Source: Candidatus Opimibacter skivensis | GTDB taxonomy: Bacteria > Bacteroidota > Bacteroidia > Chitinophagales > Saprospiraceae | Length of the DNA stretch: 64,000 bases | Reading direction: 5' to 3' | Assembly (NCBI GenBank): GCA_016721905.1 | Contig: JADKHH010000033.1 | Location: forward strand, 341,001-405,000 | In this document: positions 48,121-57,009 of the stretch, in pieces | How positions within the stretch are numbered: the stretch's first letter is position 1 | How the letters are laid out: each line of letters starts with the position of its first letter | Notes under the pieces: model-generated | Databases searched by the model: none | What the model was told of the DNA's origin: nothing | What the model saw: only the letters and a program-made list of their open reading frames with translations | Made by a program: the position numbers and the translations under genes

Positions 48121-49785
48121 TCAGTGAATCACGCTAAATTTTCTTGAAAAATAAGCCCCTTCAGTATTCCTCATCTGTAGGAAGTAAATGCCTGGCAAAT
48201 AATCTACCAGATCTATTTGAGTTGTATCCTCTGATAGTTCAAAACTTTCAACCGATTCTCCACTTCCATTGATGATGACCCCTTGATAGGCTGTAACTTT
48301 AGCGTCGTCAATACGAATATTGATAAAGTTATCTGCGGGATTGGGAGACACGCTCCATGATGATGATTCGGCTTCACTCACTCCTGTCAAGAATGCATCC
48401 ACGTCTATACACAATCTATTATTGAGCTGGTCTGTTTCGGGAAGACTGTCTGCCGTGGTGATAGAAAGACAAAACTTCGAGGGTGCCTGGGTAATACACC
48501 ATACCGAAAAATCGCCGAGTTCAAAATCCATTTGTAATCCTGGAAAGAAATTAAGGGAATCGAAAGCCCACCTATGAGATTCCCCATGGCAAATGGAACA
48601 TCCTGATCCTTCTCCATACAGGATAGTCAAGGACTGGATGGTATCCTGACCTTCGTTGGACACGGTGACTGCTACATGCTGATATGGAATATTAAATCCC
48701 CAGGGCTGAGCAAATGGTTCGAAGCTATAGAAAACAGGTTGGTCAATAGTCACTGACTCAAGGGATACATCTTTGATGATATTAAAACTGAATTGAGCAG
48801 CATCCGTTGTATGTAAAAAAATTGACGAACCTGTGGCACTTAAATAATTTCCACCCAGGGTTATCGTCTCATTGATCACATCCATACTCCTTAGTTGAAT
48901 TCCATCAGGCATCTGGAAGGTATCATGTGGTTGAAGAAGGAAATCCAATTGGATGATATCTCCATTTTCCTGCCCGATCCAAACCCAATCAGTAGACGTG
49001 GTGACTAAATCAAAATTCACGAAATCATCTGAATGAACGACCATGTCAAGGTTTTCGTCCAGGATAACAAGCGAGCTCGATGTGGAAACGATGATCAGTG
49101 AATCTCCGGATATTGAAATAGTCCTGATATCCCCATCCAGGATTGTAAAATCCACAACTTCAAATGTTTCATTGAGATAAAATAAATCACCTCCTAGTGT
49201 AGCATAATAACCGATGGGTGCAGTGATGATTGTATCATAAACAACATATGCCGGATTTTCGGCTACTACATTGCCTTCCAAATCAAAGTAGAGGGTATCT
49301 AATTGATCACTAATGACAGAAATGATGTCACTATCAACCAATGTTAGTTTATGTACAAAGAAATTAAAGATGAAATGCTCCATACTAACTGCCCAGATCA
49401 CTTCCCCGTCCGCTTTAAATCTTGCAAGGCTGGAATAAGGTGCATAGTCACAATCATGTTGATTAATAGCTAAAACAACATCACCGGATTTAAATGGAAG
49501 CACTTTACAATCCACGCCGGCAAAGTTGAATTCAAGTCCACCAAGAGACTCCGGAAAAAAGACTGGCTCGTTGATAGTTCCATCCGTTAACCTGTCTACG
49601 AAAAATAATTCCCGCGTACTTCCATGTTCGGATCCGATAAAGCGGACAGTACTATCAGGCTTTAAATAACTATCCAGGAAAGTATTGGGTGCATGAGGGT
49701 TAATCAGTTTGGTTTGTGCTGATATATGGGTATAGGTGCCCACCAGGAGTATCACGAGAATGCTAATTGTTGCTAAATACTTCAT
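48121..49785 (-). CDS. Secreted T9SS cargo protein, beta-rich, unknown function
   Basis: A signal peptide ends YTHISAQ. About 350 residues of beta-strand-rich sequence follow (for example GDIRTISISGDSLIIVSTSSSLVIL), plausibly a propeller. A segment with paired cysteines is at SGCSICHG, then a C-terminal T9SS sorting domain SVSPNPADNFINI ... YLPGIYFLQMRN. No catalytic site is visible. The protein has 554 residues, intact. A decayed copy of the same gene follows immediately upstream on the chromosome (49788-51240). Confidence 0.8.
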   Translation of the reverse strand: MKYLATISILVILLVGTYTHISAQTKLINPHAPNTFLDSYLKPDSTVRFIGSEHGSTRELFFVDRLTDGTINEPVFFPESLGGLEFNFAGVDCKVLPFKSGDVVLAINQHDCDYAPYSSLARFKADGEVIWAVSMEHFIFNFFVHKLTLVDSDIISVISDQLDTLYFDLEGNVVAENPAYVVYDTIITAPIGYYATLGGDLFYLNETFEVVDFTILDGDIRTISISGDSLIIVSTSSSLVILDENLDMVVHSDDFVNFDLVTTSTDWVWIGQENGDIIQLDFLLQPHDTFQMPDGIQLRSMDVINETITLGGNYLSATGSSIFLHTTDAAQFSFNIIKDVSLESVTIDQPVFYSFEPFAQPWGFNIPYQHVAVTVSNEGQDTIQSLTILYGEGSGCSICHGESHRWAFDSLNFFPGLQMDFELGDFSVWCITQAPSKFCLSITTADSLPETDQLNNRLCIDVDAFLTGVSEAESSSWSVSPNPADNFINIRIDDAKVTAYQGVIINGSGESVESFELSEDTTQIDLVDYLPGIYFLQMRNTEGAYFSRKFSVIH

Positions 49786-49787
49786 CC

Positions 49788-51240
49788 TTACTGATTTACT
49801 TTCACAATTCGTTGATACCCTACAATACCTTCTTGATCGGTCATCATCAGAAGATAGATGCCAGATGCATAGCCTCTATGGAATGTCCATTATTAATATC
49901 CTTAACTGGTGGCGAGTAAGCAATTTCCGCCTGGTTGCTCTCCATTAAAATAAATCTTGTCTGAAGCAGGGTTAGGATAGACCAACATCTCCTTATCCTC
50001 CAATTGTTCAGATGTTTCCAATACAAAGTCAAACTCCGGCAGAATTTATCATTCAGCCACAGCTTTTCTTTCAGGTGCTATGTAGCCAAACAGATCTGAG
50101 GGTTAAGCTCAATGCGTACAAGGCCTCCTACTAACATAGTCGGAGGCAAGATACTACGATAAACCAGAAGGGATATTGGTAAAGACACCAAAAACATTCA
50201 AGTGGATCATACCCCTGCAGAAAAAAATTAGTCACAGTGTCTGCTCCAAAATTTTCAATGGTTAATGTTAACGCTGGAATATGATATGCCCATCCTGGAT
50301 TTGGTCCAGCCCAATTGAAATATTCAACCAACACGGTATCCTTCATGGTAATGTCCGTAATTCCGATGTCTTGAGGAAGTGCAAATTCTATTTCCTCTTC
50401 CGCATCCTGAAAGCAAGAGCGGGAGCTGATTTTCAAGCATTCAAAGACAACATCATTTCAAGGAATCCAGTTACAGGAGAACACCGGAGCATTTGAAAGT
50501 ATCTGTTGGATTGAAAATGATCAACTGACAGAACCTGAGTCTCATGATAGCCCCAATAATAATTGGGTGAAGACCAAATAGTATTAAAATCCGCTTTGGA
50601 AAATGGCAATGAAAATAATTGCAGGCCTTCATTCAAATAATAGTAACCATCTGTAGTCTTGATTCTGAATTCATTTAGAGTCACATCCTCAATAGATTGG
50701 ATATCCCCTTCGAGGAGATAGACCTGCAAAAGTTCAAAGTTTAAATCACGGATGATCAGTGATTCAGCCCACCCAGACGTGGATGTTTGAGCAGAATGGT
50801 TGTACTGGACCATTGACTTGGATAACAGGGACCTTTATAAAATACAGAATCATTATAAGATCGACAAAATGGTATTTGAATCAGAATGCAATATGTAGTA
50901 TCTGAAATAATATGGAGTCCCAGAACTCCGCCCACTTCAATATTTTGTTTAATGGCGGACCCCAGTAGTCACAATCAAAGAAATTATTGGCAATGATGGT
51001 TGACCCATCATTACATCTGAGGGTAAGCGGATCAAACACAATGTTATTAATAGATTGACCCGGAGAAGAAATAATCGTCGGCTGCTGATCGGATTGAAGG
51101 CCTTCTGCTGAAAAATCAATAAAGACAACTCTTGGATTTGGCCATCCGTTTGTCTGGTCAGATACAGCAAACACGACTCCCCCAGAAGTGCCGCATCGTC
51201 AGATGATCAAAAAAAGAAGGATGAAATAAATAATCATGTG
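49788..51240 (-). pseudogene. Decayed paralog of the neighbouring T9SS cargo gene
   Basis: Fragments in different frames match the intact neighbour in order. The first is FAVSDQTNGWPNPRVVF with FFDCDYWGPPLNKI (about 51170-50940), aligning to FFVDRLTDGTINEP and INQHDCDYAPYSS. Next comes LLEGDIQSIEDVTLNEFRI (about 50720). Then EEEIEFALPQDIG and TLTIENFGADTVTNFF (50400-50220), aligning to the late AVTVSNEGQDTIQS region. The last piece is a sorting-domain end GIYLLMMTDQEG ... RIVKVNQ, stop at 49788-49790. Frame changes, stops and lost segments are mixed, and the 5' end near 51240 has no usable start. This is real decay rather than a single sequence error. Confidence 0.75.
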
Positions 51241-51728
51241 ATTGGCCGCACAATATGCCACAGATGGAACTCATCACCAGGACTGCCAGGCATGACCTCC
51301 TGATGTGGATGATAAGCATGTCAGTCATATCCTTTTAATTTTAATCTGTTCAAATTACGACAAATTCCTTTGGAGTAATCCTGAGGTAATTCATTACTCA
51401 ACAATTGTCGCCCTTCTTGCAAATCTCCCACAGCCAAAACAATACCTAACCTCCTAAGCCCATCAACCATGAAGTACTTTGAGTTTGTTCTAACTTGTTA
51501 GACAGCTTTCGGATGACTTCATGGTAAACCTATAAACCCATCAACGAAGTACTTTGAGTTTCTTCTAACTTGTTAGACACAGCTTTTCCTATGACTTCAT
51601 GGCAAACCAATAAACCCATCAACTCATCAACCATGAAGTACTTTGAGTTTGTTCTAACTTGTTAGACACAGCTTTTCGGATGACTTCATGGTAAACCTAT
51701 AAACTTATAAACCTATAAGCTTATAAGC
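51241..51728. repeat. Three 60-base inverted-repeat units plus STRR words
   Basis: Near-identical units lie at 51466-51525, 51543-51602 and 51630-51692. Each begins ACCATGAAGT (first bases lost in the second unit) and ends ACTTCATGGT, its reverse complement, and encloses a second hairpin TCTAAC-TT-GTTAGA. Spacers of 17-27 bases contain AAACCCATCAA words. CTTATAAG words at about 51693-51730 lead into the next gene's stop. The stretch 51241-51465 shows nothing recognisable. Confidence 0.85.
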
Positions 51729-52073
51729 TTATAAGCCCTCTTCCAGTTCCTCCCAATACTCCGCCGCCCTGCGCATATGCGGTATAAAAATCGAACCACC
51801 GACGATCAAGGCTACAGAACACGCTTCATAGATCTGGTCTTTAGTAACCCCCAGTTCATGACACCGTCCAAGGTGATATTTTATACAATCATCACAACGT
51901 AAAACCATAGATGCTACAAGACCCAATAGCTCCTTTGTCACTTCCGACAAAGCCCCATCCTCATACGTTTGGTTGTCCAGGCTAAAAAAACGCTTGATCA
52001 CTTTGTTGTCTTGCCCGAGGATCACATCATTCATCCGTTGGCGGTATTCATTGAAATCCTTTGTCATTGACAT
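51729..52073 (-). CDS. Carboxymuconolactone decarboxylase-family (AhpD-like) protein
   Basis: The protein has 114 residues, all helical, with the AhpD-type redox motif in LRCDDCIKYHLGRCHELG (CxxC followed by H three residues later). KELLGLVASMVL and IYEACSVALIVGG are the usual flanking helices. AhpD-like proteins act as alkylhydroperoxide reductases or related thiol enzymes; without partner genes the role stays open. CTTATAAG words directly follow its stop. It is divergent from the CRTAC1-type lipoprotein array. Confidence 0.88.
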   Translation of the reverse strand: MSMTKDFNEYRQRMNDVILGQDNKVIKRFFSLDNQTYEDGALSEVTKELLGLVASMVLRCDDCIKYHLGRCHELGVTKDQIYEACSVALIVGGSIFIPHMRRAAEYWEELEEGL

Positions 52074-52155
52074 AACATCACATTGTATTTGTTAAAAATG
52101 TACTAGCTTCTTGTATATGCTTTTATGCCGGCTAAGTTAACGATAACACTTATAG

Positions 52156-52163
52156 TATCTTAG
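52156..52163 (+). promoter_or_regulatory. -7-like element of the first CRTAC1-type gene (TATCTTAG)
   Basis: TATCTTAG differs by one base from TAnnTTTG and ends 4 bases before the ATG. The two paralogs downstream have TATCTTTG at nearly the same place. Confidence 0.4.
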
Positions 52164-52167
52164 CGGG

Positions 52168-54414
52168 ATGAAAAACATGCTACCCTTTCCATACGTAATA
52201 TGCCTTTTATTGGCCATCTCACCATTGGCCTGCAACTCCGACAAATCAACTACCCCATCCCAGGAAACCACTACCGATACCCGAAAGTTAGTCCGTGATG
52301 CCTATGCTTCCATTGACCCGTTTACTGTGCCATACGCCTTCAATACGGACAAGGCAGCCATCCTCAAAAAACGATTGGATGCAGAACCAGATCCCGCAAA
52401 AAAAATCAACCTCCGGTTAGAATACGCCATAGAGGCGTTGAGGGCAGGCAATACCCAGGAATCGATAGATCAATATGCGGAGGCCGTCAATTTTATAATC
52501 CAGAATGGATTAGGCATAGGGCCTAAAGAGAAAAGAGAACTTTATTCCACCATAGCTATTGCCTACCTGCGCCATGGTGAAATAGAAAACTGTGTTCAAA
52601 ACCACAACCATCAATCCTGCTTCCTGCCCATCGCCGGAGCAGGTGTACATCAATTACCTTTCGGCTCCAGAAATGCAATCAAATATCTGGAGGTCCTTTT
52701 GACTGAGTTTCCAGATGATCTGGAGTCAAAATACCTGCTTAACCTGGCGTATCAGACCCTCGGCGAATATCCTGATAAAGTGCCTGCCAAATGGCGCATC
52801 GATCCATCATGGTATACCAACAAACGAAAGATAGAACCATTCAAGGATATAGCACCTGCCCTTGGACTCAACCGGAATTCCCATGCAGGGGGAGTCGTGA
52901 TTGATGATTTCAATAACGATGGCTGGCTTGATATCGTCGTGACTTCGTGGCATCGTAATACACCTGCGATTTTTTATCACAACAATGGTGATGGCACCTT
53001 CACTGACAAAACCAAGGAAGTCGGCCTGGACGGACAAGTCGGTAGCCTGAATCTCAACCAGACAGATTTCAATAATGACGGATGGCTCGATCTGTATATC
53101 ATGCGCGGTGCGTGGCATGGCCCATCTGGTGATATACCTAACACCCTTATGATGAATACTGGCAAAGGAACTTTCGTCGATGTTACTATCCAGGCAGGGC
53201 TGACCAAAAATGCAGCAACCCAAACTTCAACATGGGCAGATTTCAATCTTGACGGATGGTTGGACCTACTTGTAGCGAATGAATCTGTCCCCGGCTATCA
53301 AAGGGGAATAGACCTGTACATCAACCAAAAAGACGGAACGTTCTCGCATCAATCCGAGTCATACGGCCTAACTCAAAATGAATTTTTTAAAGGGTGTGTG
53401 GCTACCGATGTCAACAATGATAAATATCCTGATATCTATCTGTCAAGTCTCTCACACAGCCCGCTGTTAATGATCAACCAGGGCTTCAAAGGAGTTGCAG
53501 GTTTTATCGCAGCGGATGGCTCCTCCAATCCCACAGGGCCTTCACAGAGTTTTCCTTGCTGGAGCTTTGACTATGACAATGATGGCAATGAAGATCTGTT
53601 TGTGTCCGCTTTCTCCAATGAAGGCTCACCCGCCACAATGTGGATGAAAAGTCATGGTGACCAGTTTGATCATACATTTTTACCAACACTCAATCACAAC
53701 AAAGGGAATGGACAGTTTGAAGAAGTAGGCAAGACGATGGGCCTGAATGAAGTATGCTTTTCGATGGGAAGCAATTTTGGGGATATCAATTCTGATGGTT
53801 TCCTTGACTTCTACCTCGGCACAGGCAATCCACTCTATCAAAGTATTGTCCCAAATAAAATGTATATCAATGTTGATGGCCGGAAATTTGAAGATGTCAG
53901 TTTCAGCGGTGGCGTAGCCAATATTCAAAAAGGCCACGGAGTGAGTTTTGGAGACTGGAACCATGATGGGGATGAAGATATATTTGCGGTCATTGGAGGA
54001 GCATATGACGGGGATGCTTTTTATAATTGCTTTTTTGAGAATCCTAATCAAGACAACAATAATTGGATCGTGCTCAATATCGAAGGAACTACTTCCAACA
54101 AACCAGCAATCGGCGCACGTGTTGCTATCACTGTGGTGGAGAATGGAAAGGAACGATTGATCCATAGAACCGTCAGTTCCGGTGCCTCCTTTGGGGCCAA
54201 TAGTCTTGCGCTTGAGGTGGGCTTACGAAAAGCCACTGACATCAAAAGTGTGCGTGTCCAATGGCCATGTAAAGACTGTCCGGATAGTGTATTCGGGGGT
54301 CTTGAAATCAATAAATCTTTCAGGCTTGTCCAGGGAGCTACAGTGGCTCAACCTCAGGATTACAGGCAGGTGGGAGCAGGAGGTAAAGCCGGGCATTCAA
54401 CACATAGCCATTAA
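52168..54414 (+). CDS. CRTAC1-type ASPIC/UnbV lipoprotein, copy 1
   Basis: A lipobox (LLAISPLAC) marks an envelope lipoprotein. Residues about 35-210 are helical, TPR-like, with the family motif RHGEIENCVQNHNHQSC, which combines two cysteines and two histidines. Residues about 225-600 are FG-GAP/VCBS-type propeller repeats with calcium-loop motifs DFNNDGWLD, DYDNDGNED, DINSDGFLD and DWNHDGDED. The C-terminus is the ASPIC/UnbV domain (NWIVLNIEGTTSNKPAIGARV, SGASFGANSLALEVGL, VQWPCKDC). The protein has 748 residues, complete. The family is secreted or surface-attached; a binding or adhesion role is inferred, not shown. It is the first of three tandem paralogs. Confidence 0.88.
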   Translation: MKNMLPFPYVICLLLAISPLACNSDKSTTPSQETTTDTRKLVRDAYASIDPFTVPYAFNTDKAAILKKRLDAEPDPAKKINLRLEYAIEALRAGNTQESIDQYAEAVNFIIQNGLGIGPKEKRELYSTIAIAYLRHGEIENCVQNHNHQSCFLPIAGAGVHQLPFGSRNAIKYLEVLLTEFPDDLESKYLLNLAYQTLGEYPDKVPAKWRIDPSWYTNKRKIEPFKDIAPALGLNRNSHAGGVVIDDFNNDGWLDIVVTSWHRNTPAIFYHNNGDGTFTDKTKEVGLDGQVGSLNLNQTDFNNDGWLDLYIMRGAWHGPSGDIPNTLMMNTGKGTFVDVTIQAGLTKNAATQTSTWADFNLDGWLDLLVANESVPGYQRGIDLYINQKDGTFSHQSESYGLTQNEFFKGCVATDVNNDKYPDIYLSSLSHSPLLMINQGFKGVAGFIAADGSSNPTGPSQSFPCWSFDYDNDGNEDLFVSAFSNEGSPATMWMKSHGDQFDHTFLPTLNHNKGNGQFEEVGKTMGLNEVCFSMGSNFGDINSDGFLDFYLGTGNPLYQSIVPNKMYINVDGRKFEDVSFSGGVANIQKGHGVSFGDWNHDGDEDIFAVIGGAYDGDAFYNCFFENPNQDNNNWIVLNIEGTTSNKPAIGARVAITVVENGKERLIHRTVSSGASFGANSLALEVGLRKATDIKSVRVQWPCKDCPDSVFGGLEINKSFRLVQGATVAQPQDYRQVGAGGKAGHSTHSH

Positions 54415-54608
54415 TGACTATGGTTTCAACCCTTATACCACCCGTGTGGGCAATATGATAATTAGATATTCTGGACACGGTACTATTAATACAAATCTTC
54501 TCCCCCCAATTAATGTAATCAACGCTGAATCGATATAACCTTTAATTATTAGTGAGTTAAAGAGAAAATTAGAATTTACTTATATTATCTCTTTGACACA
54601 TAAAGGTA

Positions 54609-54637
54609 TTGACTTTTCCGTCCATAAATTATCTTTG
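54609..54637 (+). promoter_or_regulatory. Promoter of the second CRTAC1-type gene
   Basis: TTGAC at 54609-54613 and TATCTTTG at 54630-54637 have the spacing of a Bacteroidota -33/-7 pair. The ATG follows 4 bases after the -7 element, implying an almost leaderless transcript. Confidence 0.6.
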
Positions 54638-54641
54638 CCAC

Positions 54642-56885
54642 ATGAAAATTCACCCCACAAACCAAATAGTCTCTCTATGGTCTGCGTCTGCACTTATTAT
54701 CGCCTGATAAACACTCATAAGACTGAAACACTTGCCCCTGAAGCGGATACCCGACTCTGGGTTAAAGAAGCTTTTACAAAGAAGGACATTATGCAGATGC
54801 CAACGCTCTTTAATCATGAGCGCGCAGTCATCATCCAGACCAGACTCCAGGCCGAAACAGATCCGATAAAAAAGATGAATCTGACCGGAGAATATGCCAT
54901 GGAATTACTTAGTTGCGGGAAGTATAGTGAATCTATATCCATGCTGGACACGATCTATAAATTTTTTGCGGACTATAACGCAACAATGGATCCGGTGACT
55001 AAGCGTAATCTCTATTCGTTAGTTGGCATAGCTTATATGCGCCAAGGGGAAATTGAAAATTGCCTCCAACACCACAATCATGAATCCTGCCTGATCCCCA
55101 TTCAACCAAAAGGTATCCATCAGCTTACTACAGGTTCAAGAAAAGCTATTGAGATCTATGAAAAATGCCTCGCAGAATTTCCACATGACCTCGAGACGAT
55201 TTATCTACTCAATCTCGCTTACATGACCCTCGGGGAATATCCAAATCGTGTCCCAAAGAAATATCTCATTGACCCTTCATGGTTCAAGTCTAAAATAGAT
55301 TTTCCAAGATACCCCGGTATCGCAGCTCAACTTGGCGTCAACAGATTTAGCAACGCGGGCGGTACCGTCATAGATGACTTCAATAATGACGGTTGGCTTG
55401 ACATTGTCGTCTCTTCCCTAGCTCCAACGGAGGAATTGGTTTTATACCTCAATAATGGTGATGGCACTTTCTCAGATCGCACGGAAGAATTTGGCCTTAA
55501 AGGTCACGTAGCCATATTGAATTTCAATCAAACTGATTATAATAATGATGGCTGGCTTGATTTGTTTTTAATGCGTGGAGGGTGGTACAACAGCCAGGGA
55601 GATATGCCATGTACGCTGTTAAAAAATACGGGGAAGGGCTCCTTTGTAGATGTGACGATGAAGGCCGGGCTGACAAAGTATGCAGCGAGTCAAACCAGCG
55701 CATGGGCGGATTATAATCTCGATGGATGGCTTGACCTGATCAAGGCAAATGAATCCCTGCCCGATCTCGAGCGTGGAGTCGATGTCTACATCAATCAAAA
55801 AGATGGCACGTTCCGGCACGAGTCAACTGCTTATGGATTGACCACCAGCTTGTATTACAAAGGATGCGTGGCGACAGACGCCAATAATGATCGTTATCCC
55901 GATATCTTTTTTTCACCTCTTGGCGCACCAAATTTGCTTTTTATCAATCAGGTGCCACTGGAAAAAAGGATTCATGCTTCCAGGACCTGGAACGATTCTC
56001 TCAGCCCCAGACAAGAGCTTTCCCTGCTGGAGTTTTGATTATGATAATGATGGGCATGAAGACATTTTTGTTTCATCCTTTTCCAATGAAGACACTCCTG
56101 CCACTCAATGGATGAAAAGCCATATGGGTACCGCCGATCCAAACTTCCTGCCCAAACTTTACCATAACAAGGGTAATCTTCAATTTGAAGAAGTCGGGAT
56201 CAAGATGGGATTGACAGAAGTTGCTTTTACGATGGGCTGCAATTTTGGAGATATCAATAGCGATGGGTTCCTTGATTTTTACCTGGCTACTGGCAATCCA
56301 ATGTTCCAGGCCATTGTCCCTAACAAGATGTACCTCAATATGGAAGGGAAGCGGTTTGAAGATATCAGTTATAGCGGTGGATTTGCCAATATCCAAAAAG
56401 GGCACGGTGTCGGCTTTGGTGACCTTGATCATGATGGCGATGAAGATCTGTATGTGGTCATCGGCGGCTCTTATGATGGAGATCAATTTTATAATTGTCT
56501 GTTTGAAAATCCCAATCCAGACCAGAACAATTGGATTGTCCTCAAACTCGAAGGCACTACGGCTAATAAAGCCGCAATAGGAGCCCGGGTCACCCTTACA
56601 GTTATGGAGGAAGGTGTGGTCAGAAAAATATGCAGGACCGTCACTTCCGGAGCATCTTTCGGAGGAAATAGTTTAGTACTTGAAGTGGGTTTACGAAAAG
56701 CTATGGAGGTCAAAAGTGTACACGTTCAATGGCCATGTAAGGAATGTCCTGATCAGGTGTTTACCGGAATGGCTATCAATAAAGCTTATACCTTGACACA
56801 AGATAATCCGACTCCCACTCCAAGAGAATATTCGGCTGTTCAGTTCGGGAAGCATCAGGCTGAAGGGCCTCACAAGCACCATTGA
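54642..56885 (+). CDS. CRTAC1-type ASPIC/UnbV lipoprotein, copy 2 (two frameshifts)
   Basis: It has the same architecture as copies 1 and 3: TPR-like region with RQGEIENCLQHHNHESC, propeller motifs DFNNDGWLD, DYNNDGWLD and DYDNDGHED, and an ASPIC/UnbV end with VQWPCKEC. The start is the ATG at 54642, whose frame reads MKIHPTNQIVSLW then ASALIIA and runs into TGA at 54705-54707. One base missing after 54706 would restore the lipobox cysteine and join the frame that continues INTHKTETLAPEAD. The second break is one extra A in an A6 run at 55962-55967, after which the protein continues GFMLPGPG. With both corrected it is about 747 residues. A translation from an upstream frame (54593) would lack a lipoprotein signal. 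Confidence 0.8.
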
Positions 56886-56994
56886 TGATATACAAGGTCT
56901 TTTCTGATTATGCATTAGATGGGCGGAGCACGGCACACTTTTTACTTTGAGGAAAACGGGTCTGCCTGGAAAAGGGTTTTTACCCGACATAAGC

Positions 56995-57002
56995 TATCTT
57001 TG
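56995..57002 (+). promoter_or_regulatory. -7 element of the third CRTAC1-type gene (TATCTTTG)
   Basis: TATCTTTG is identical to the element of copy 2 and ends 7 bases before the ATG at 57010. Confidence 0.5.
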
Positions 57003-57009
57003 CACCAGT

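Noticed and set aside
51466..51692. Integron-type attC cassette array
   Set aside because: The unit is short, has no attC core sites, no cassettes between copies and no integrase gene.
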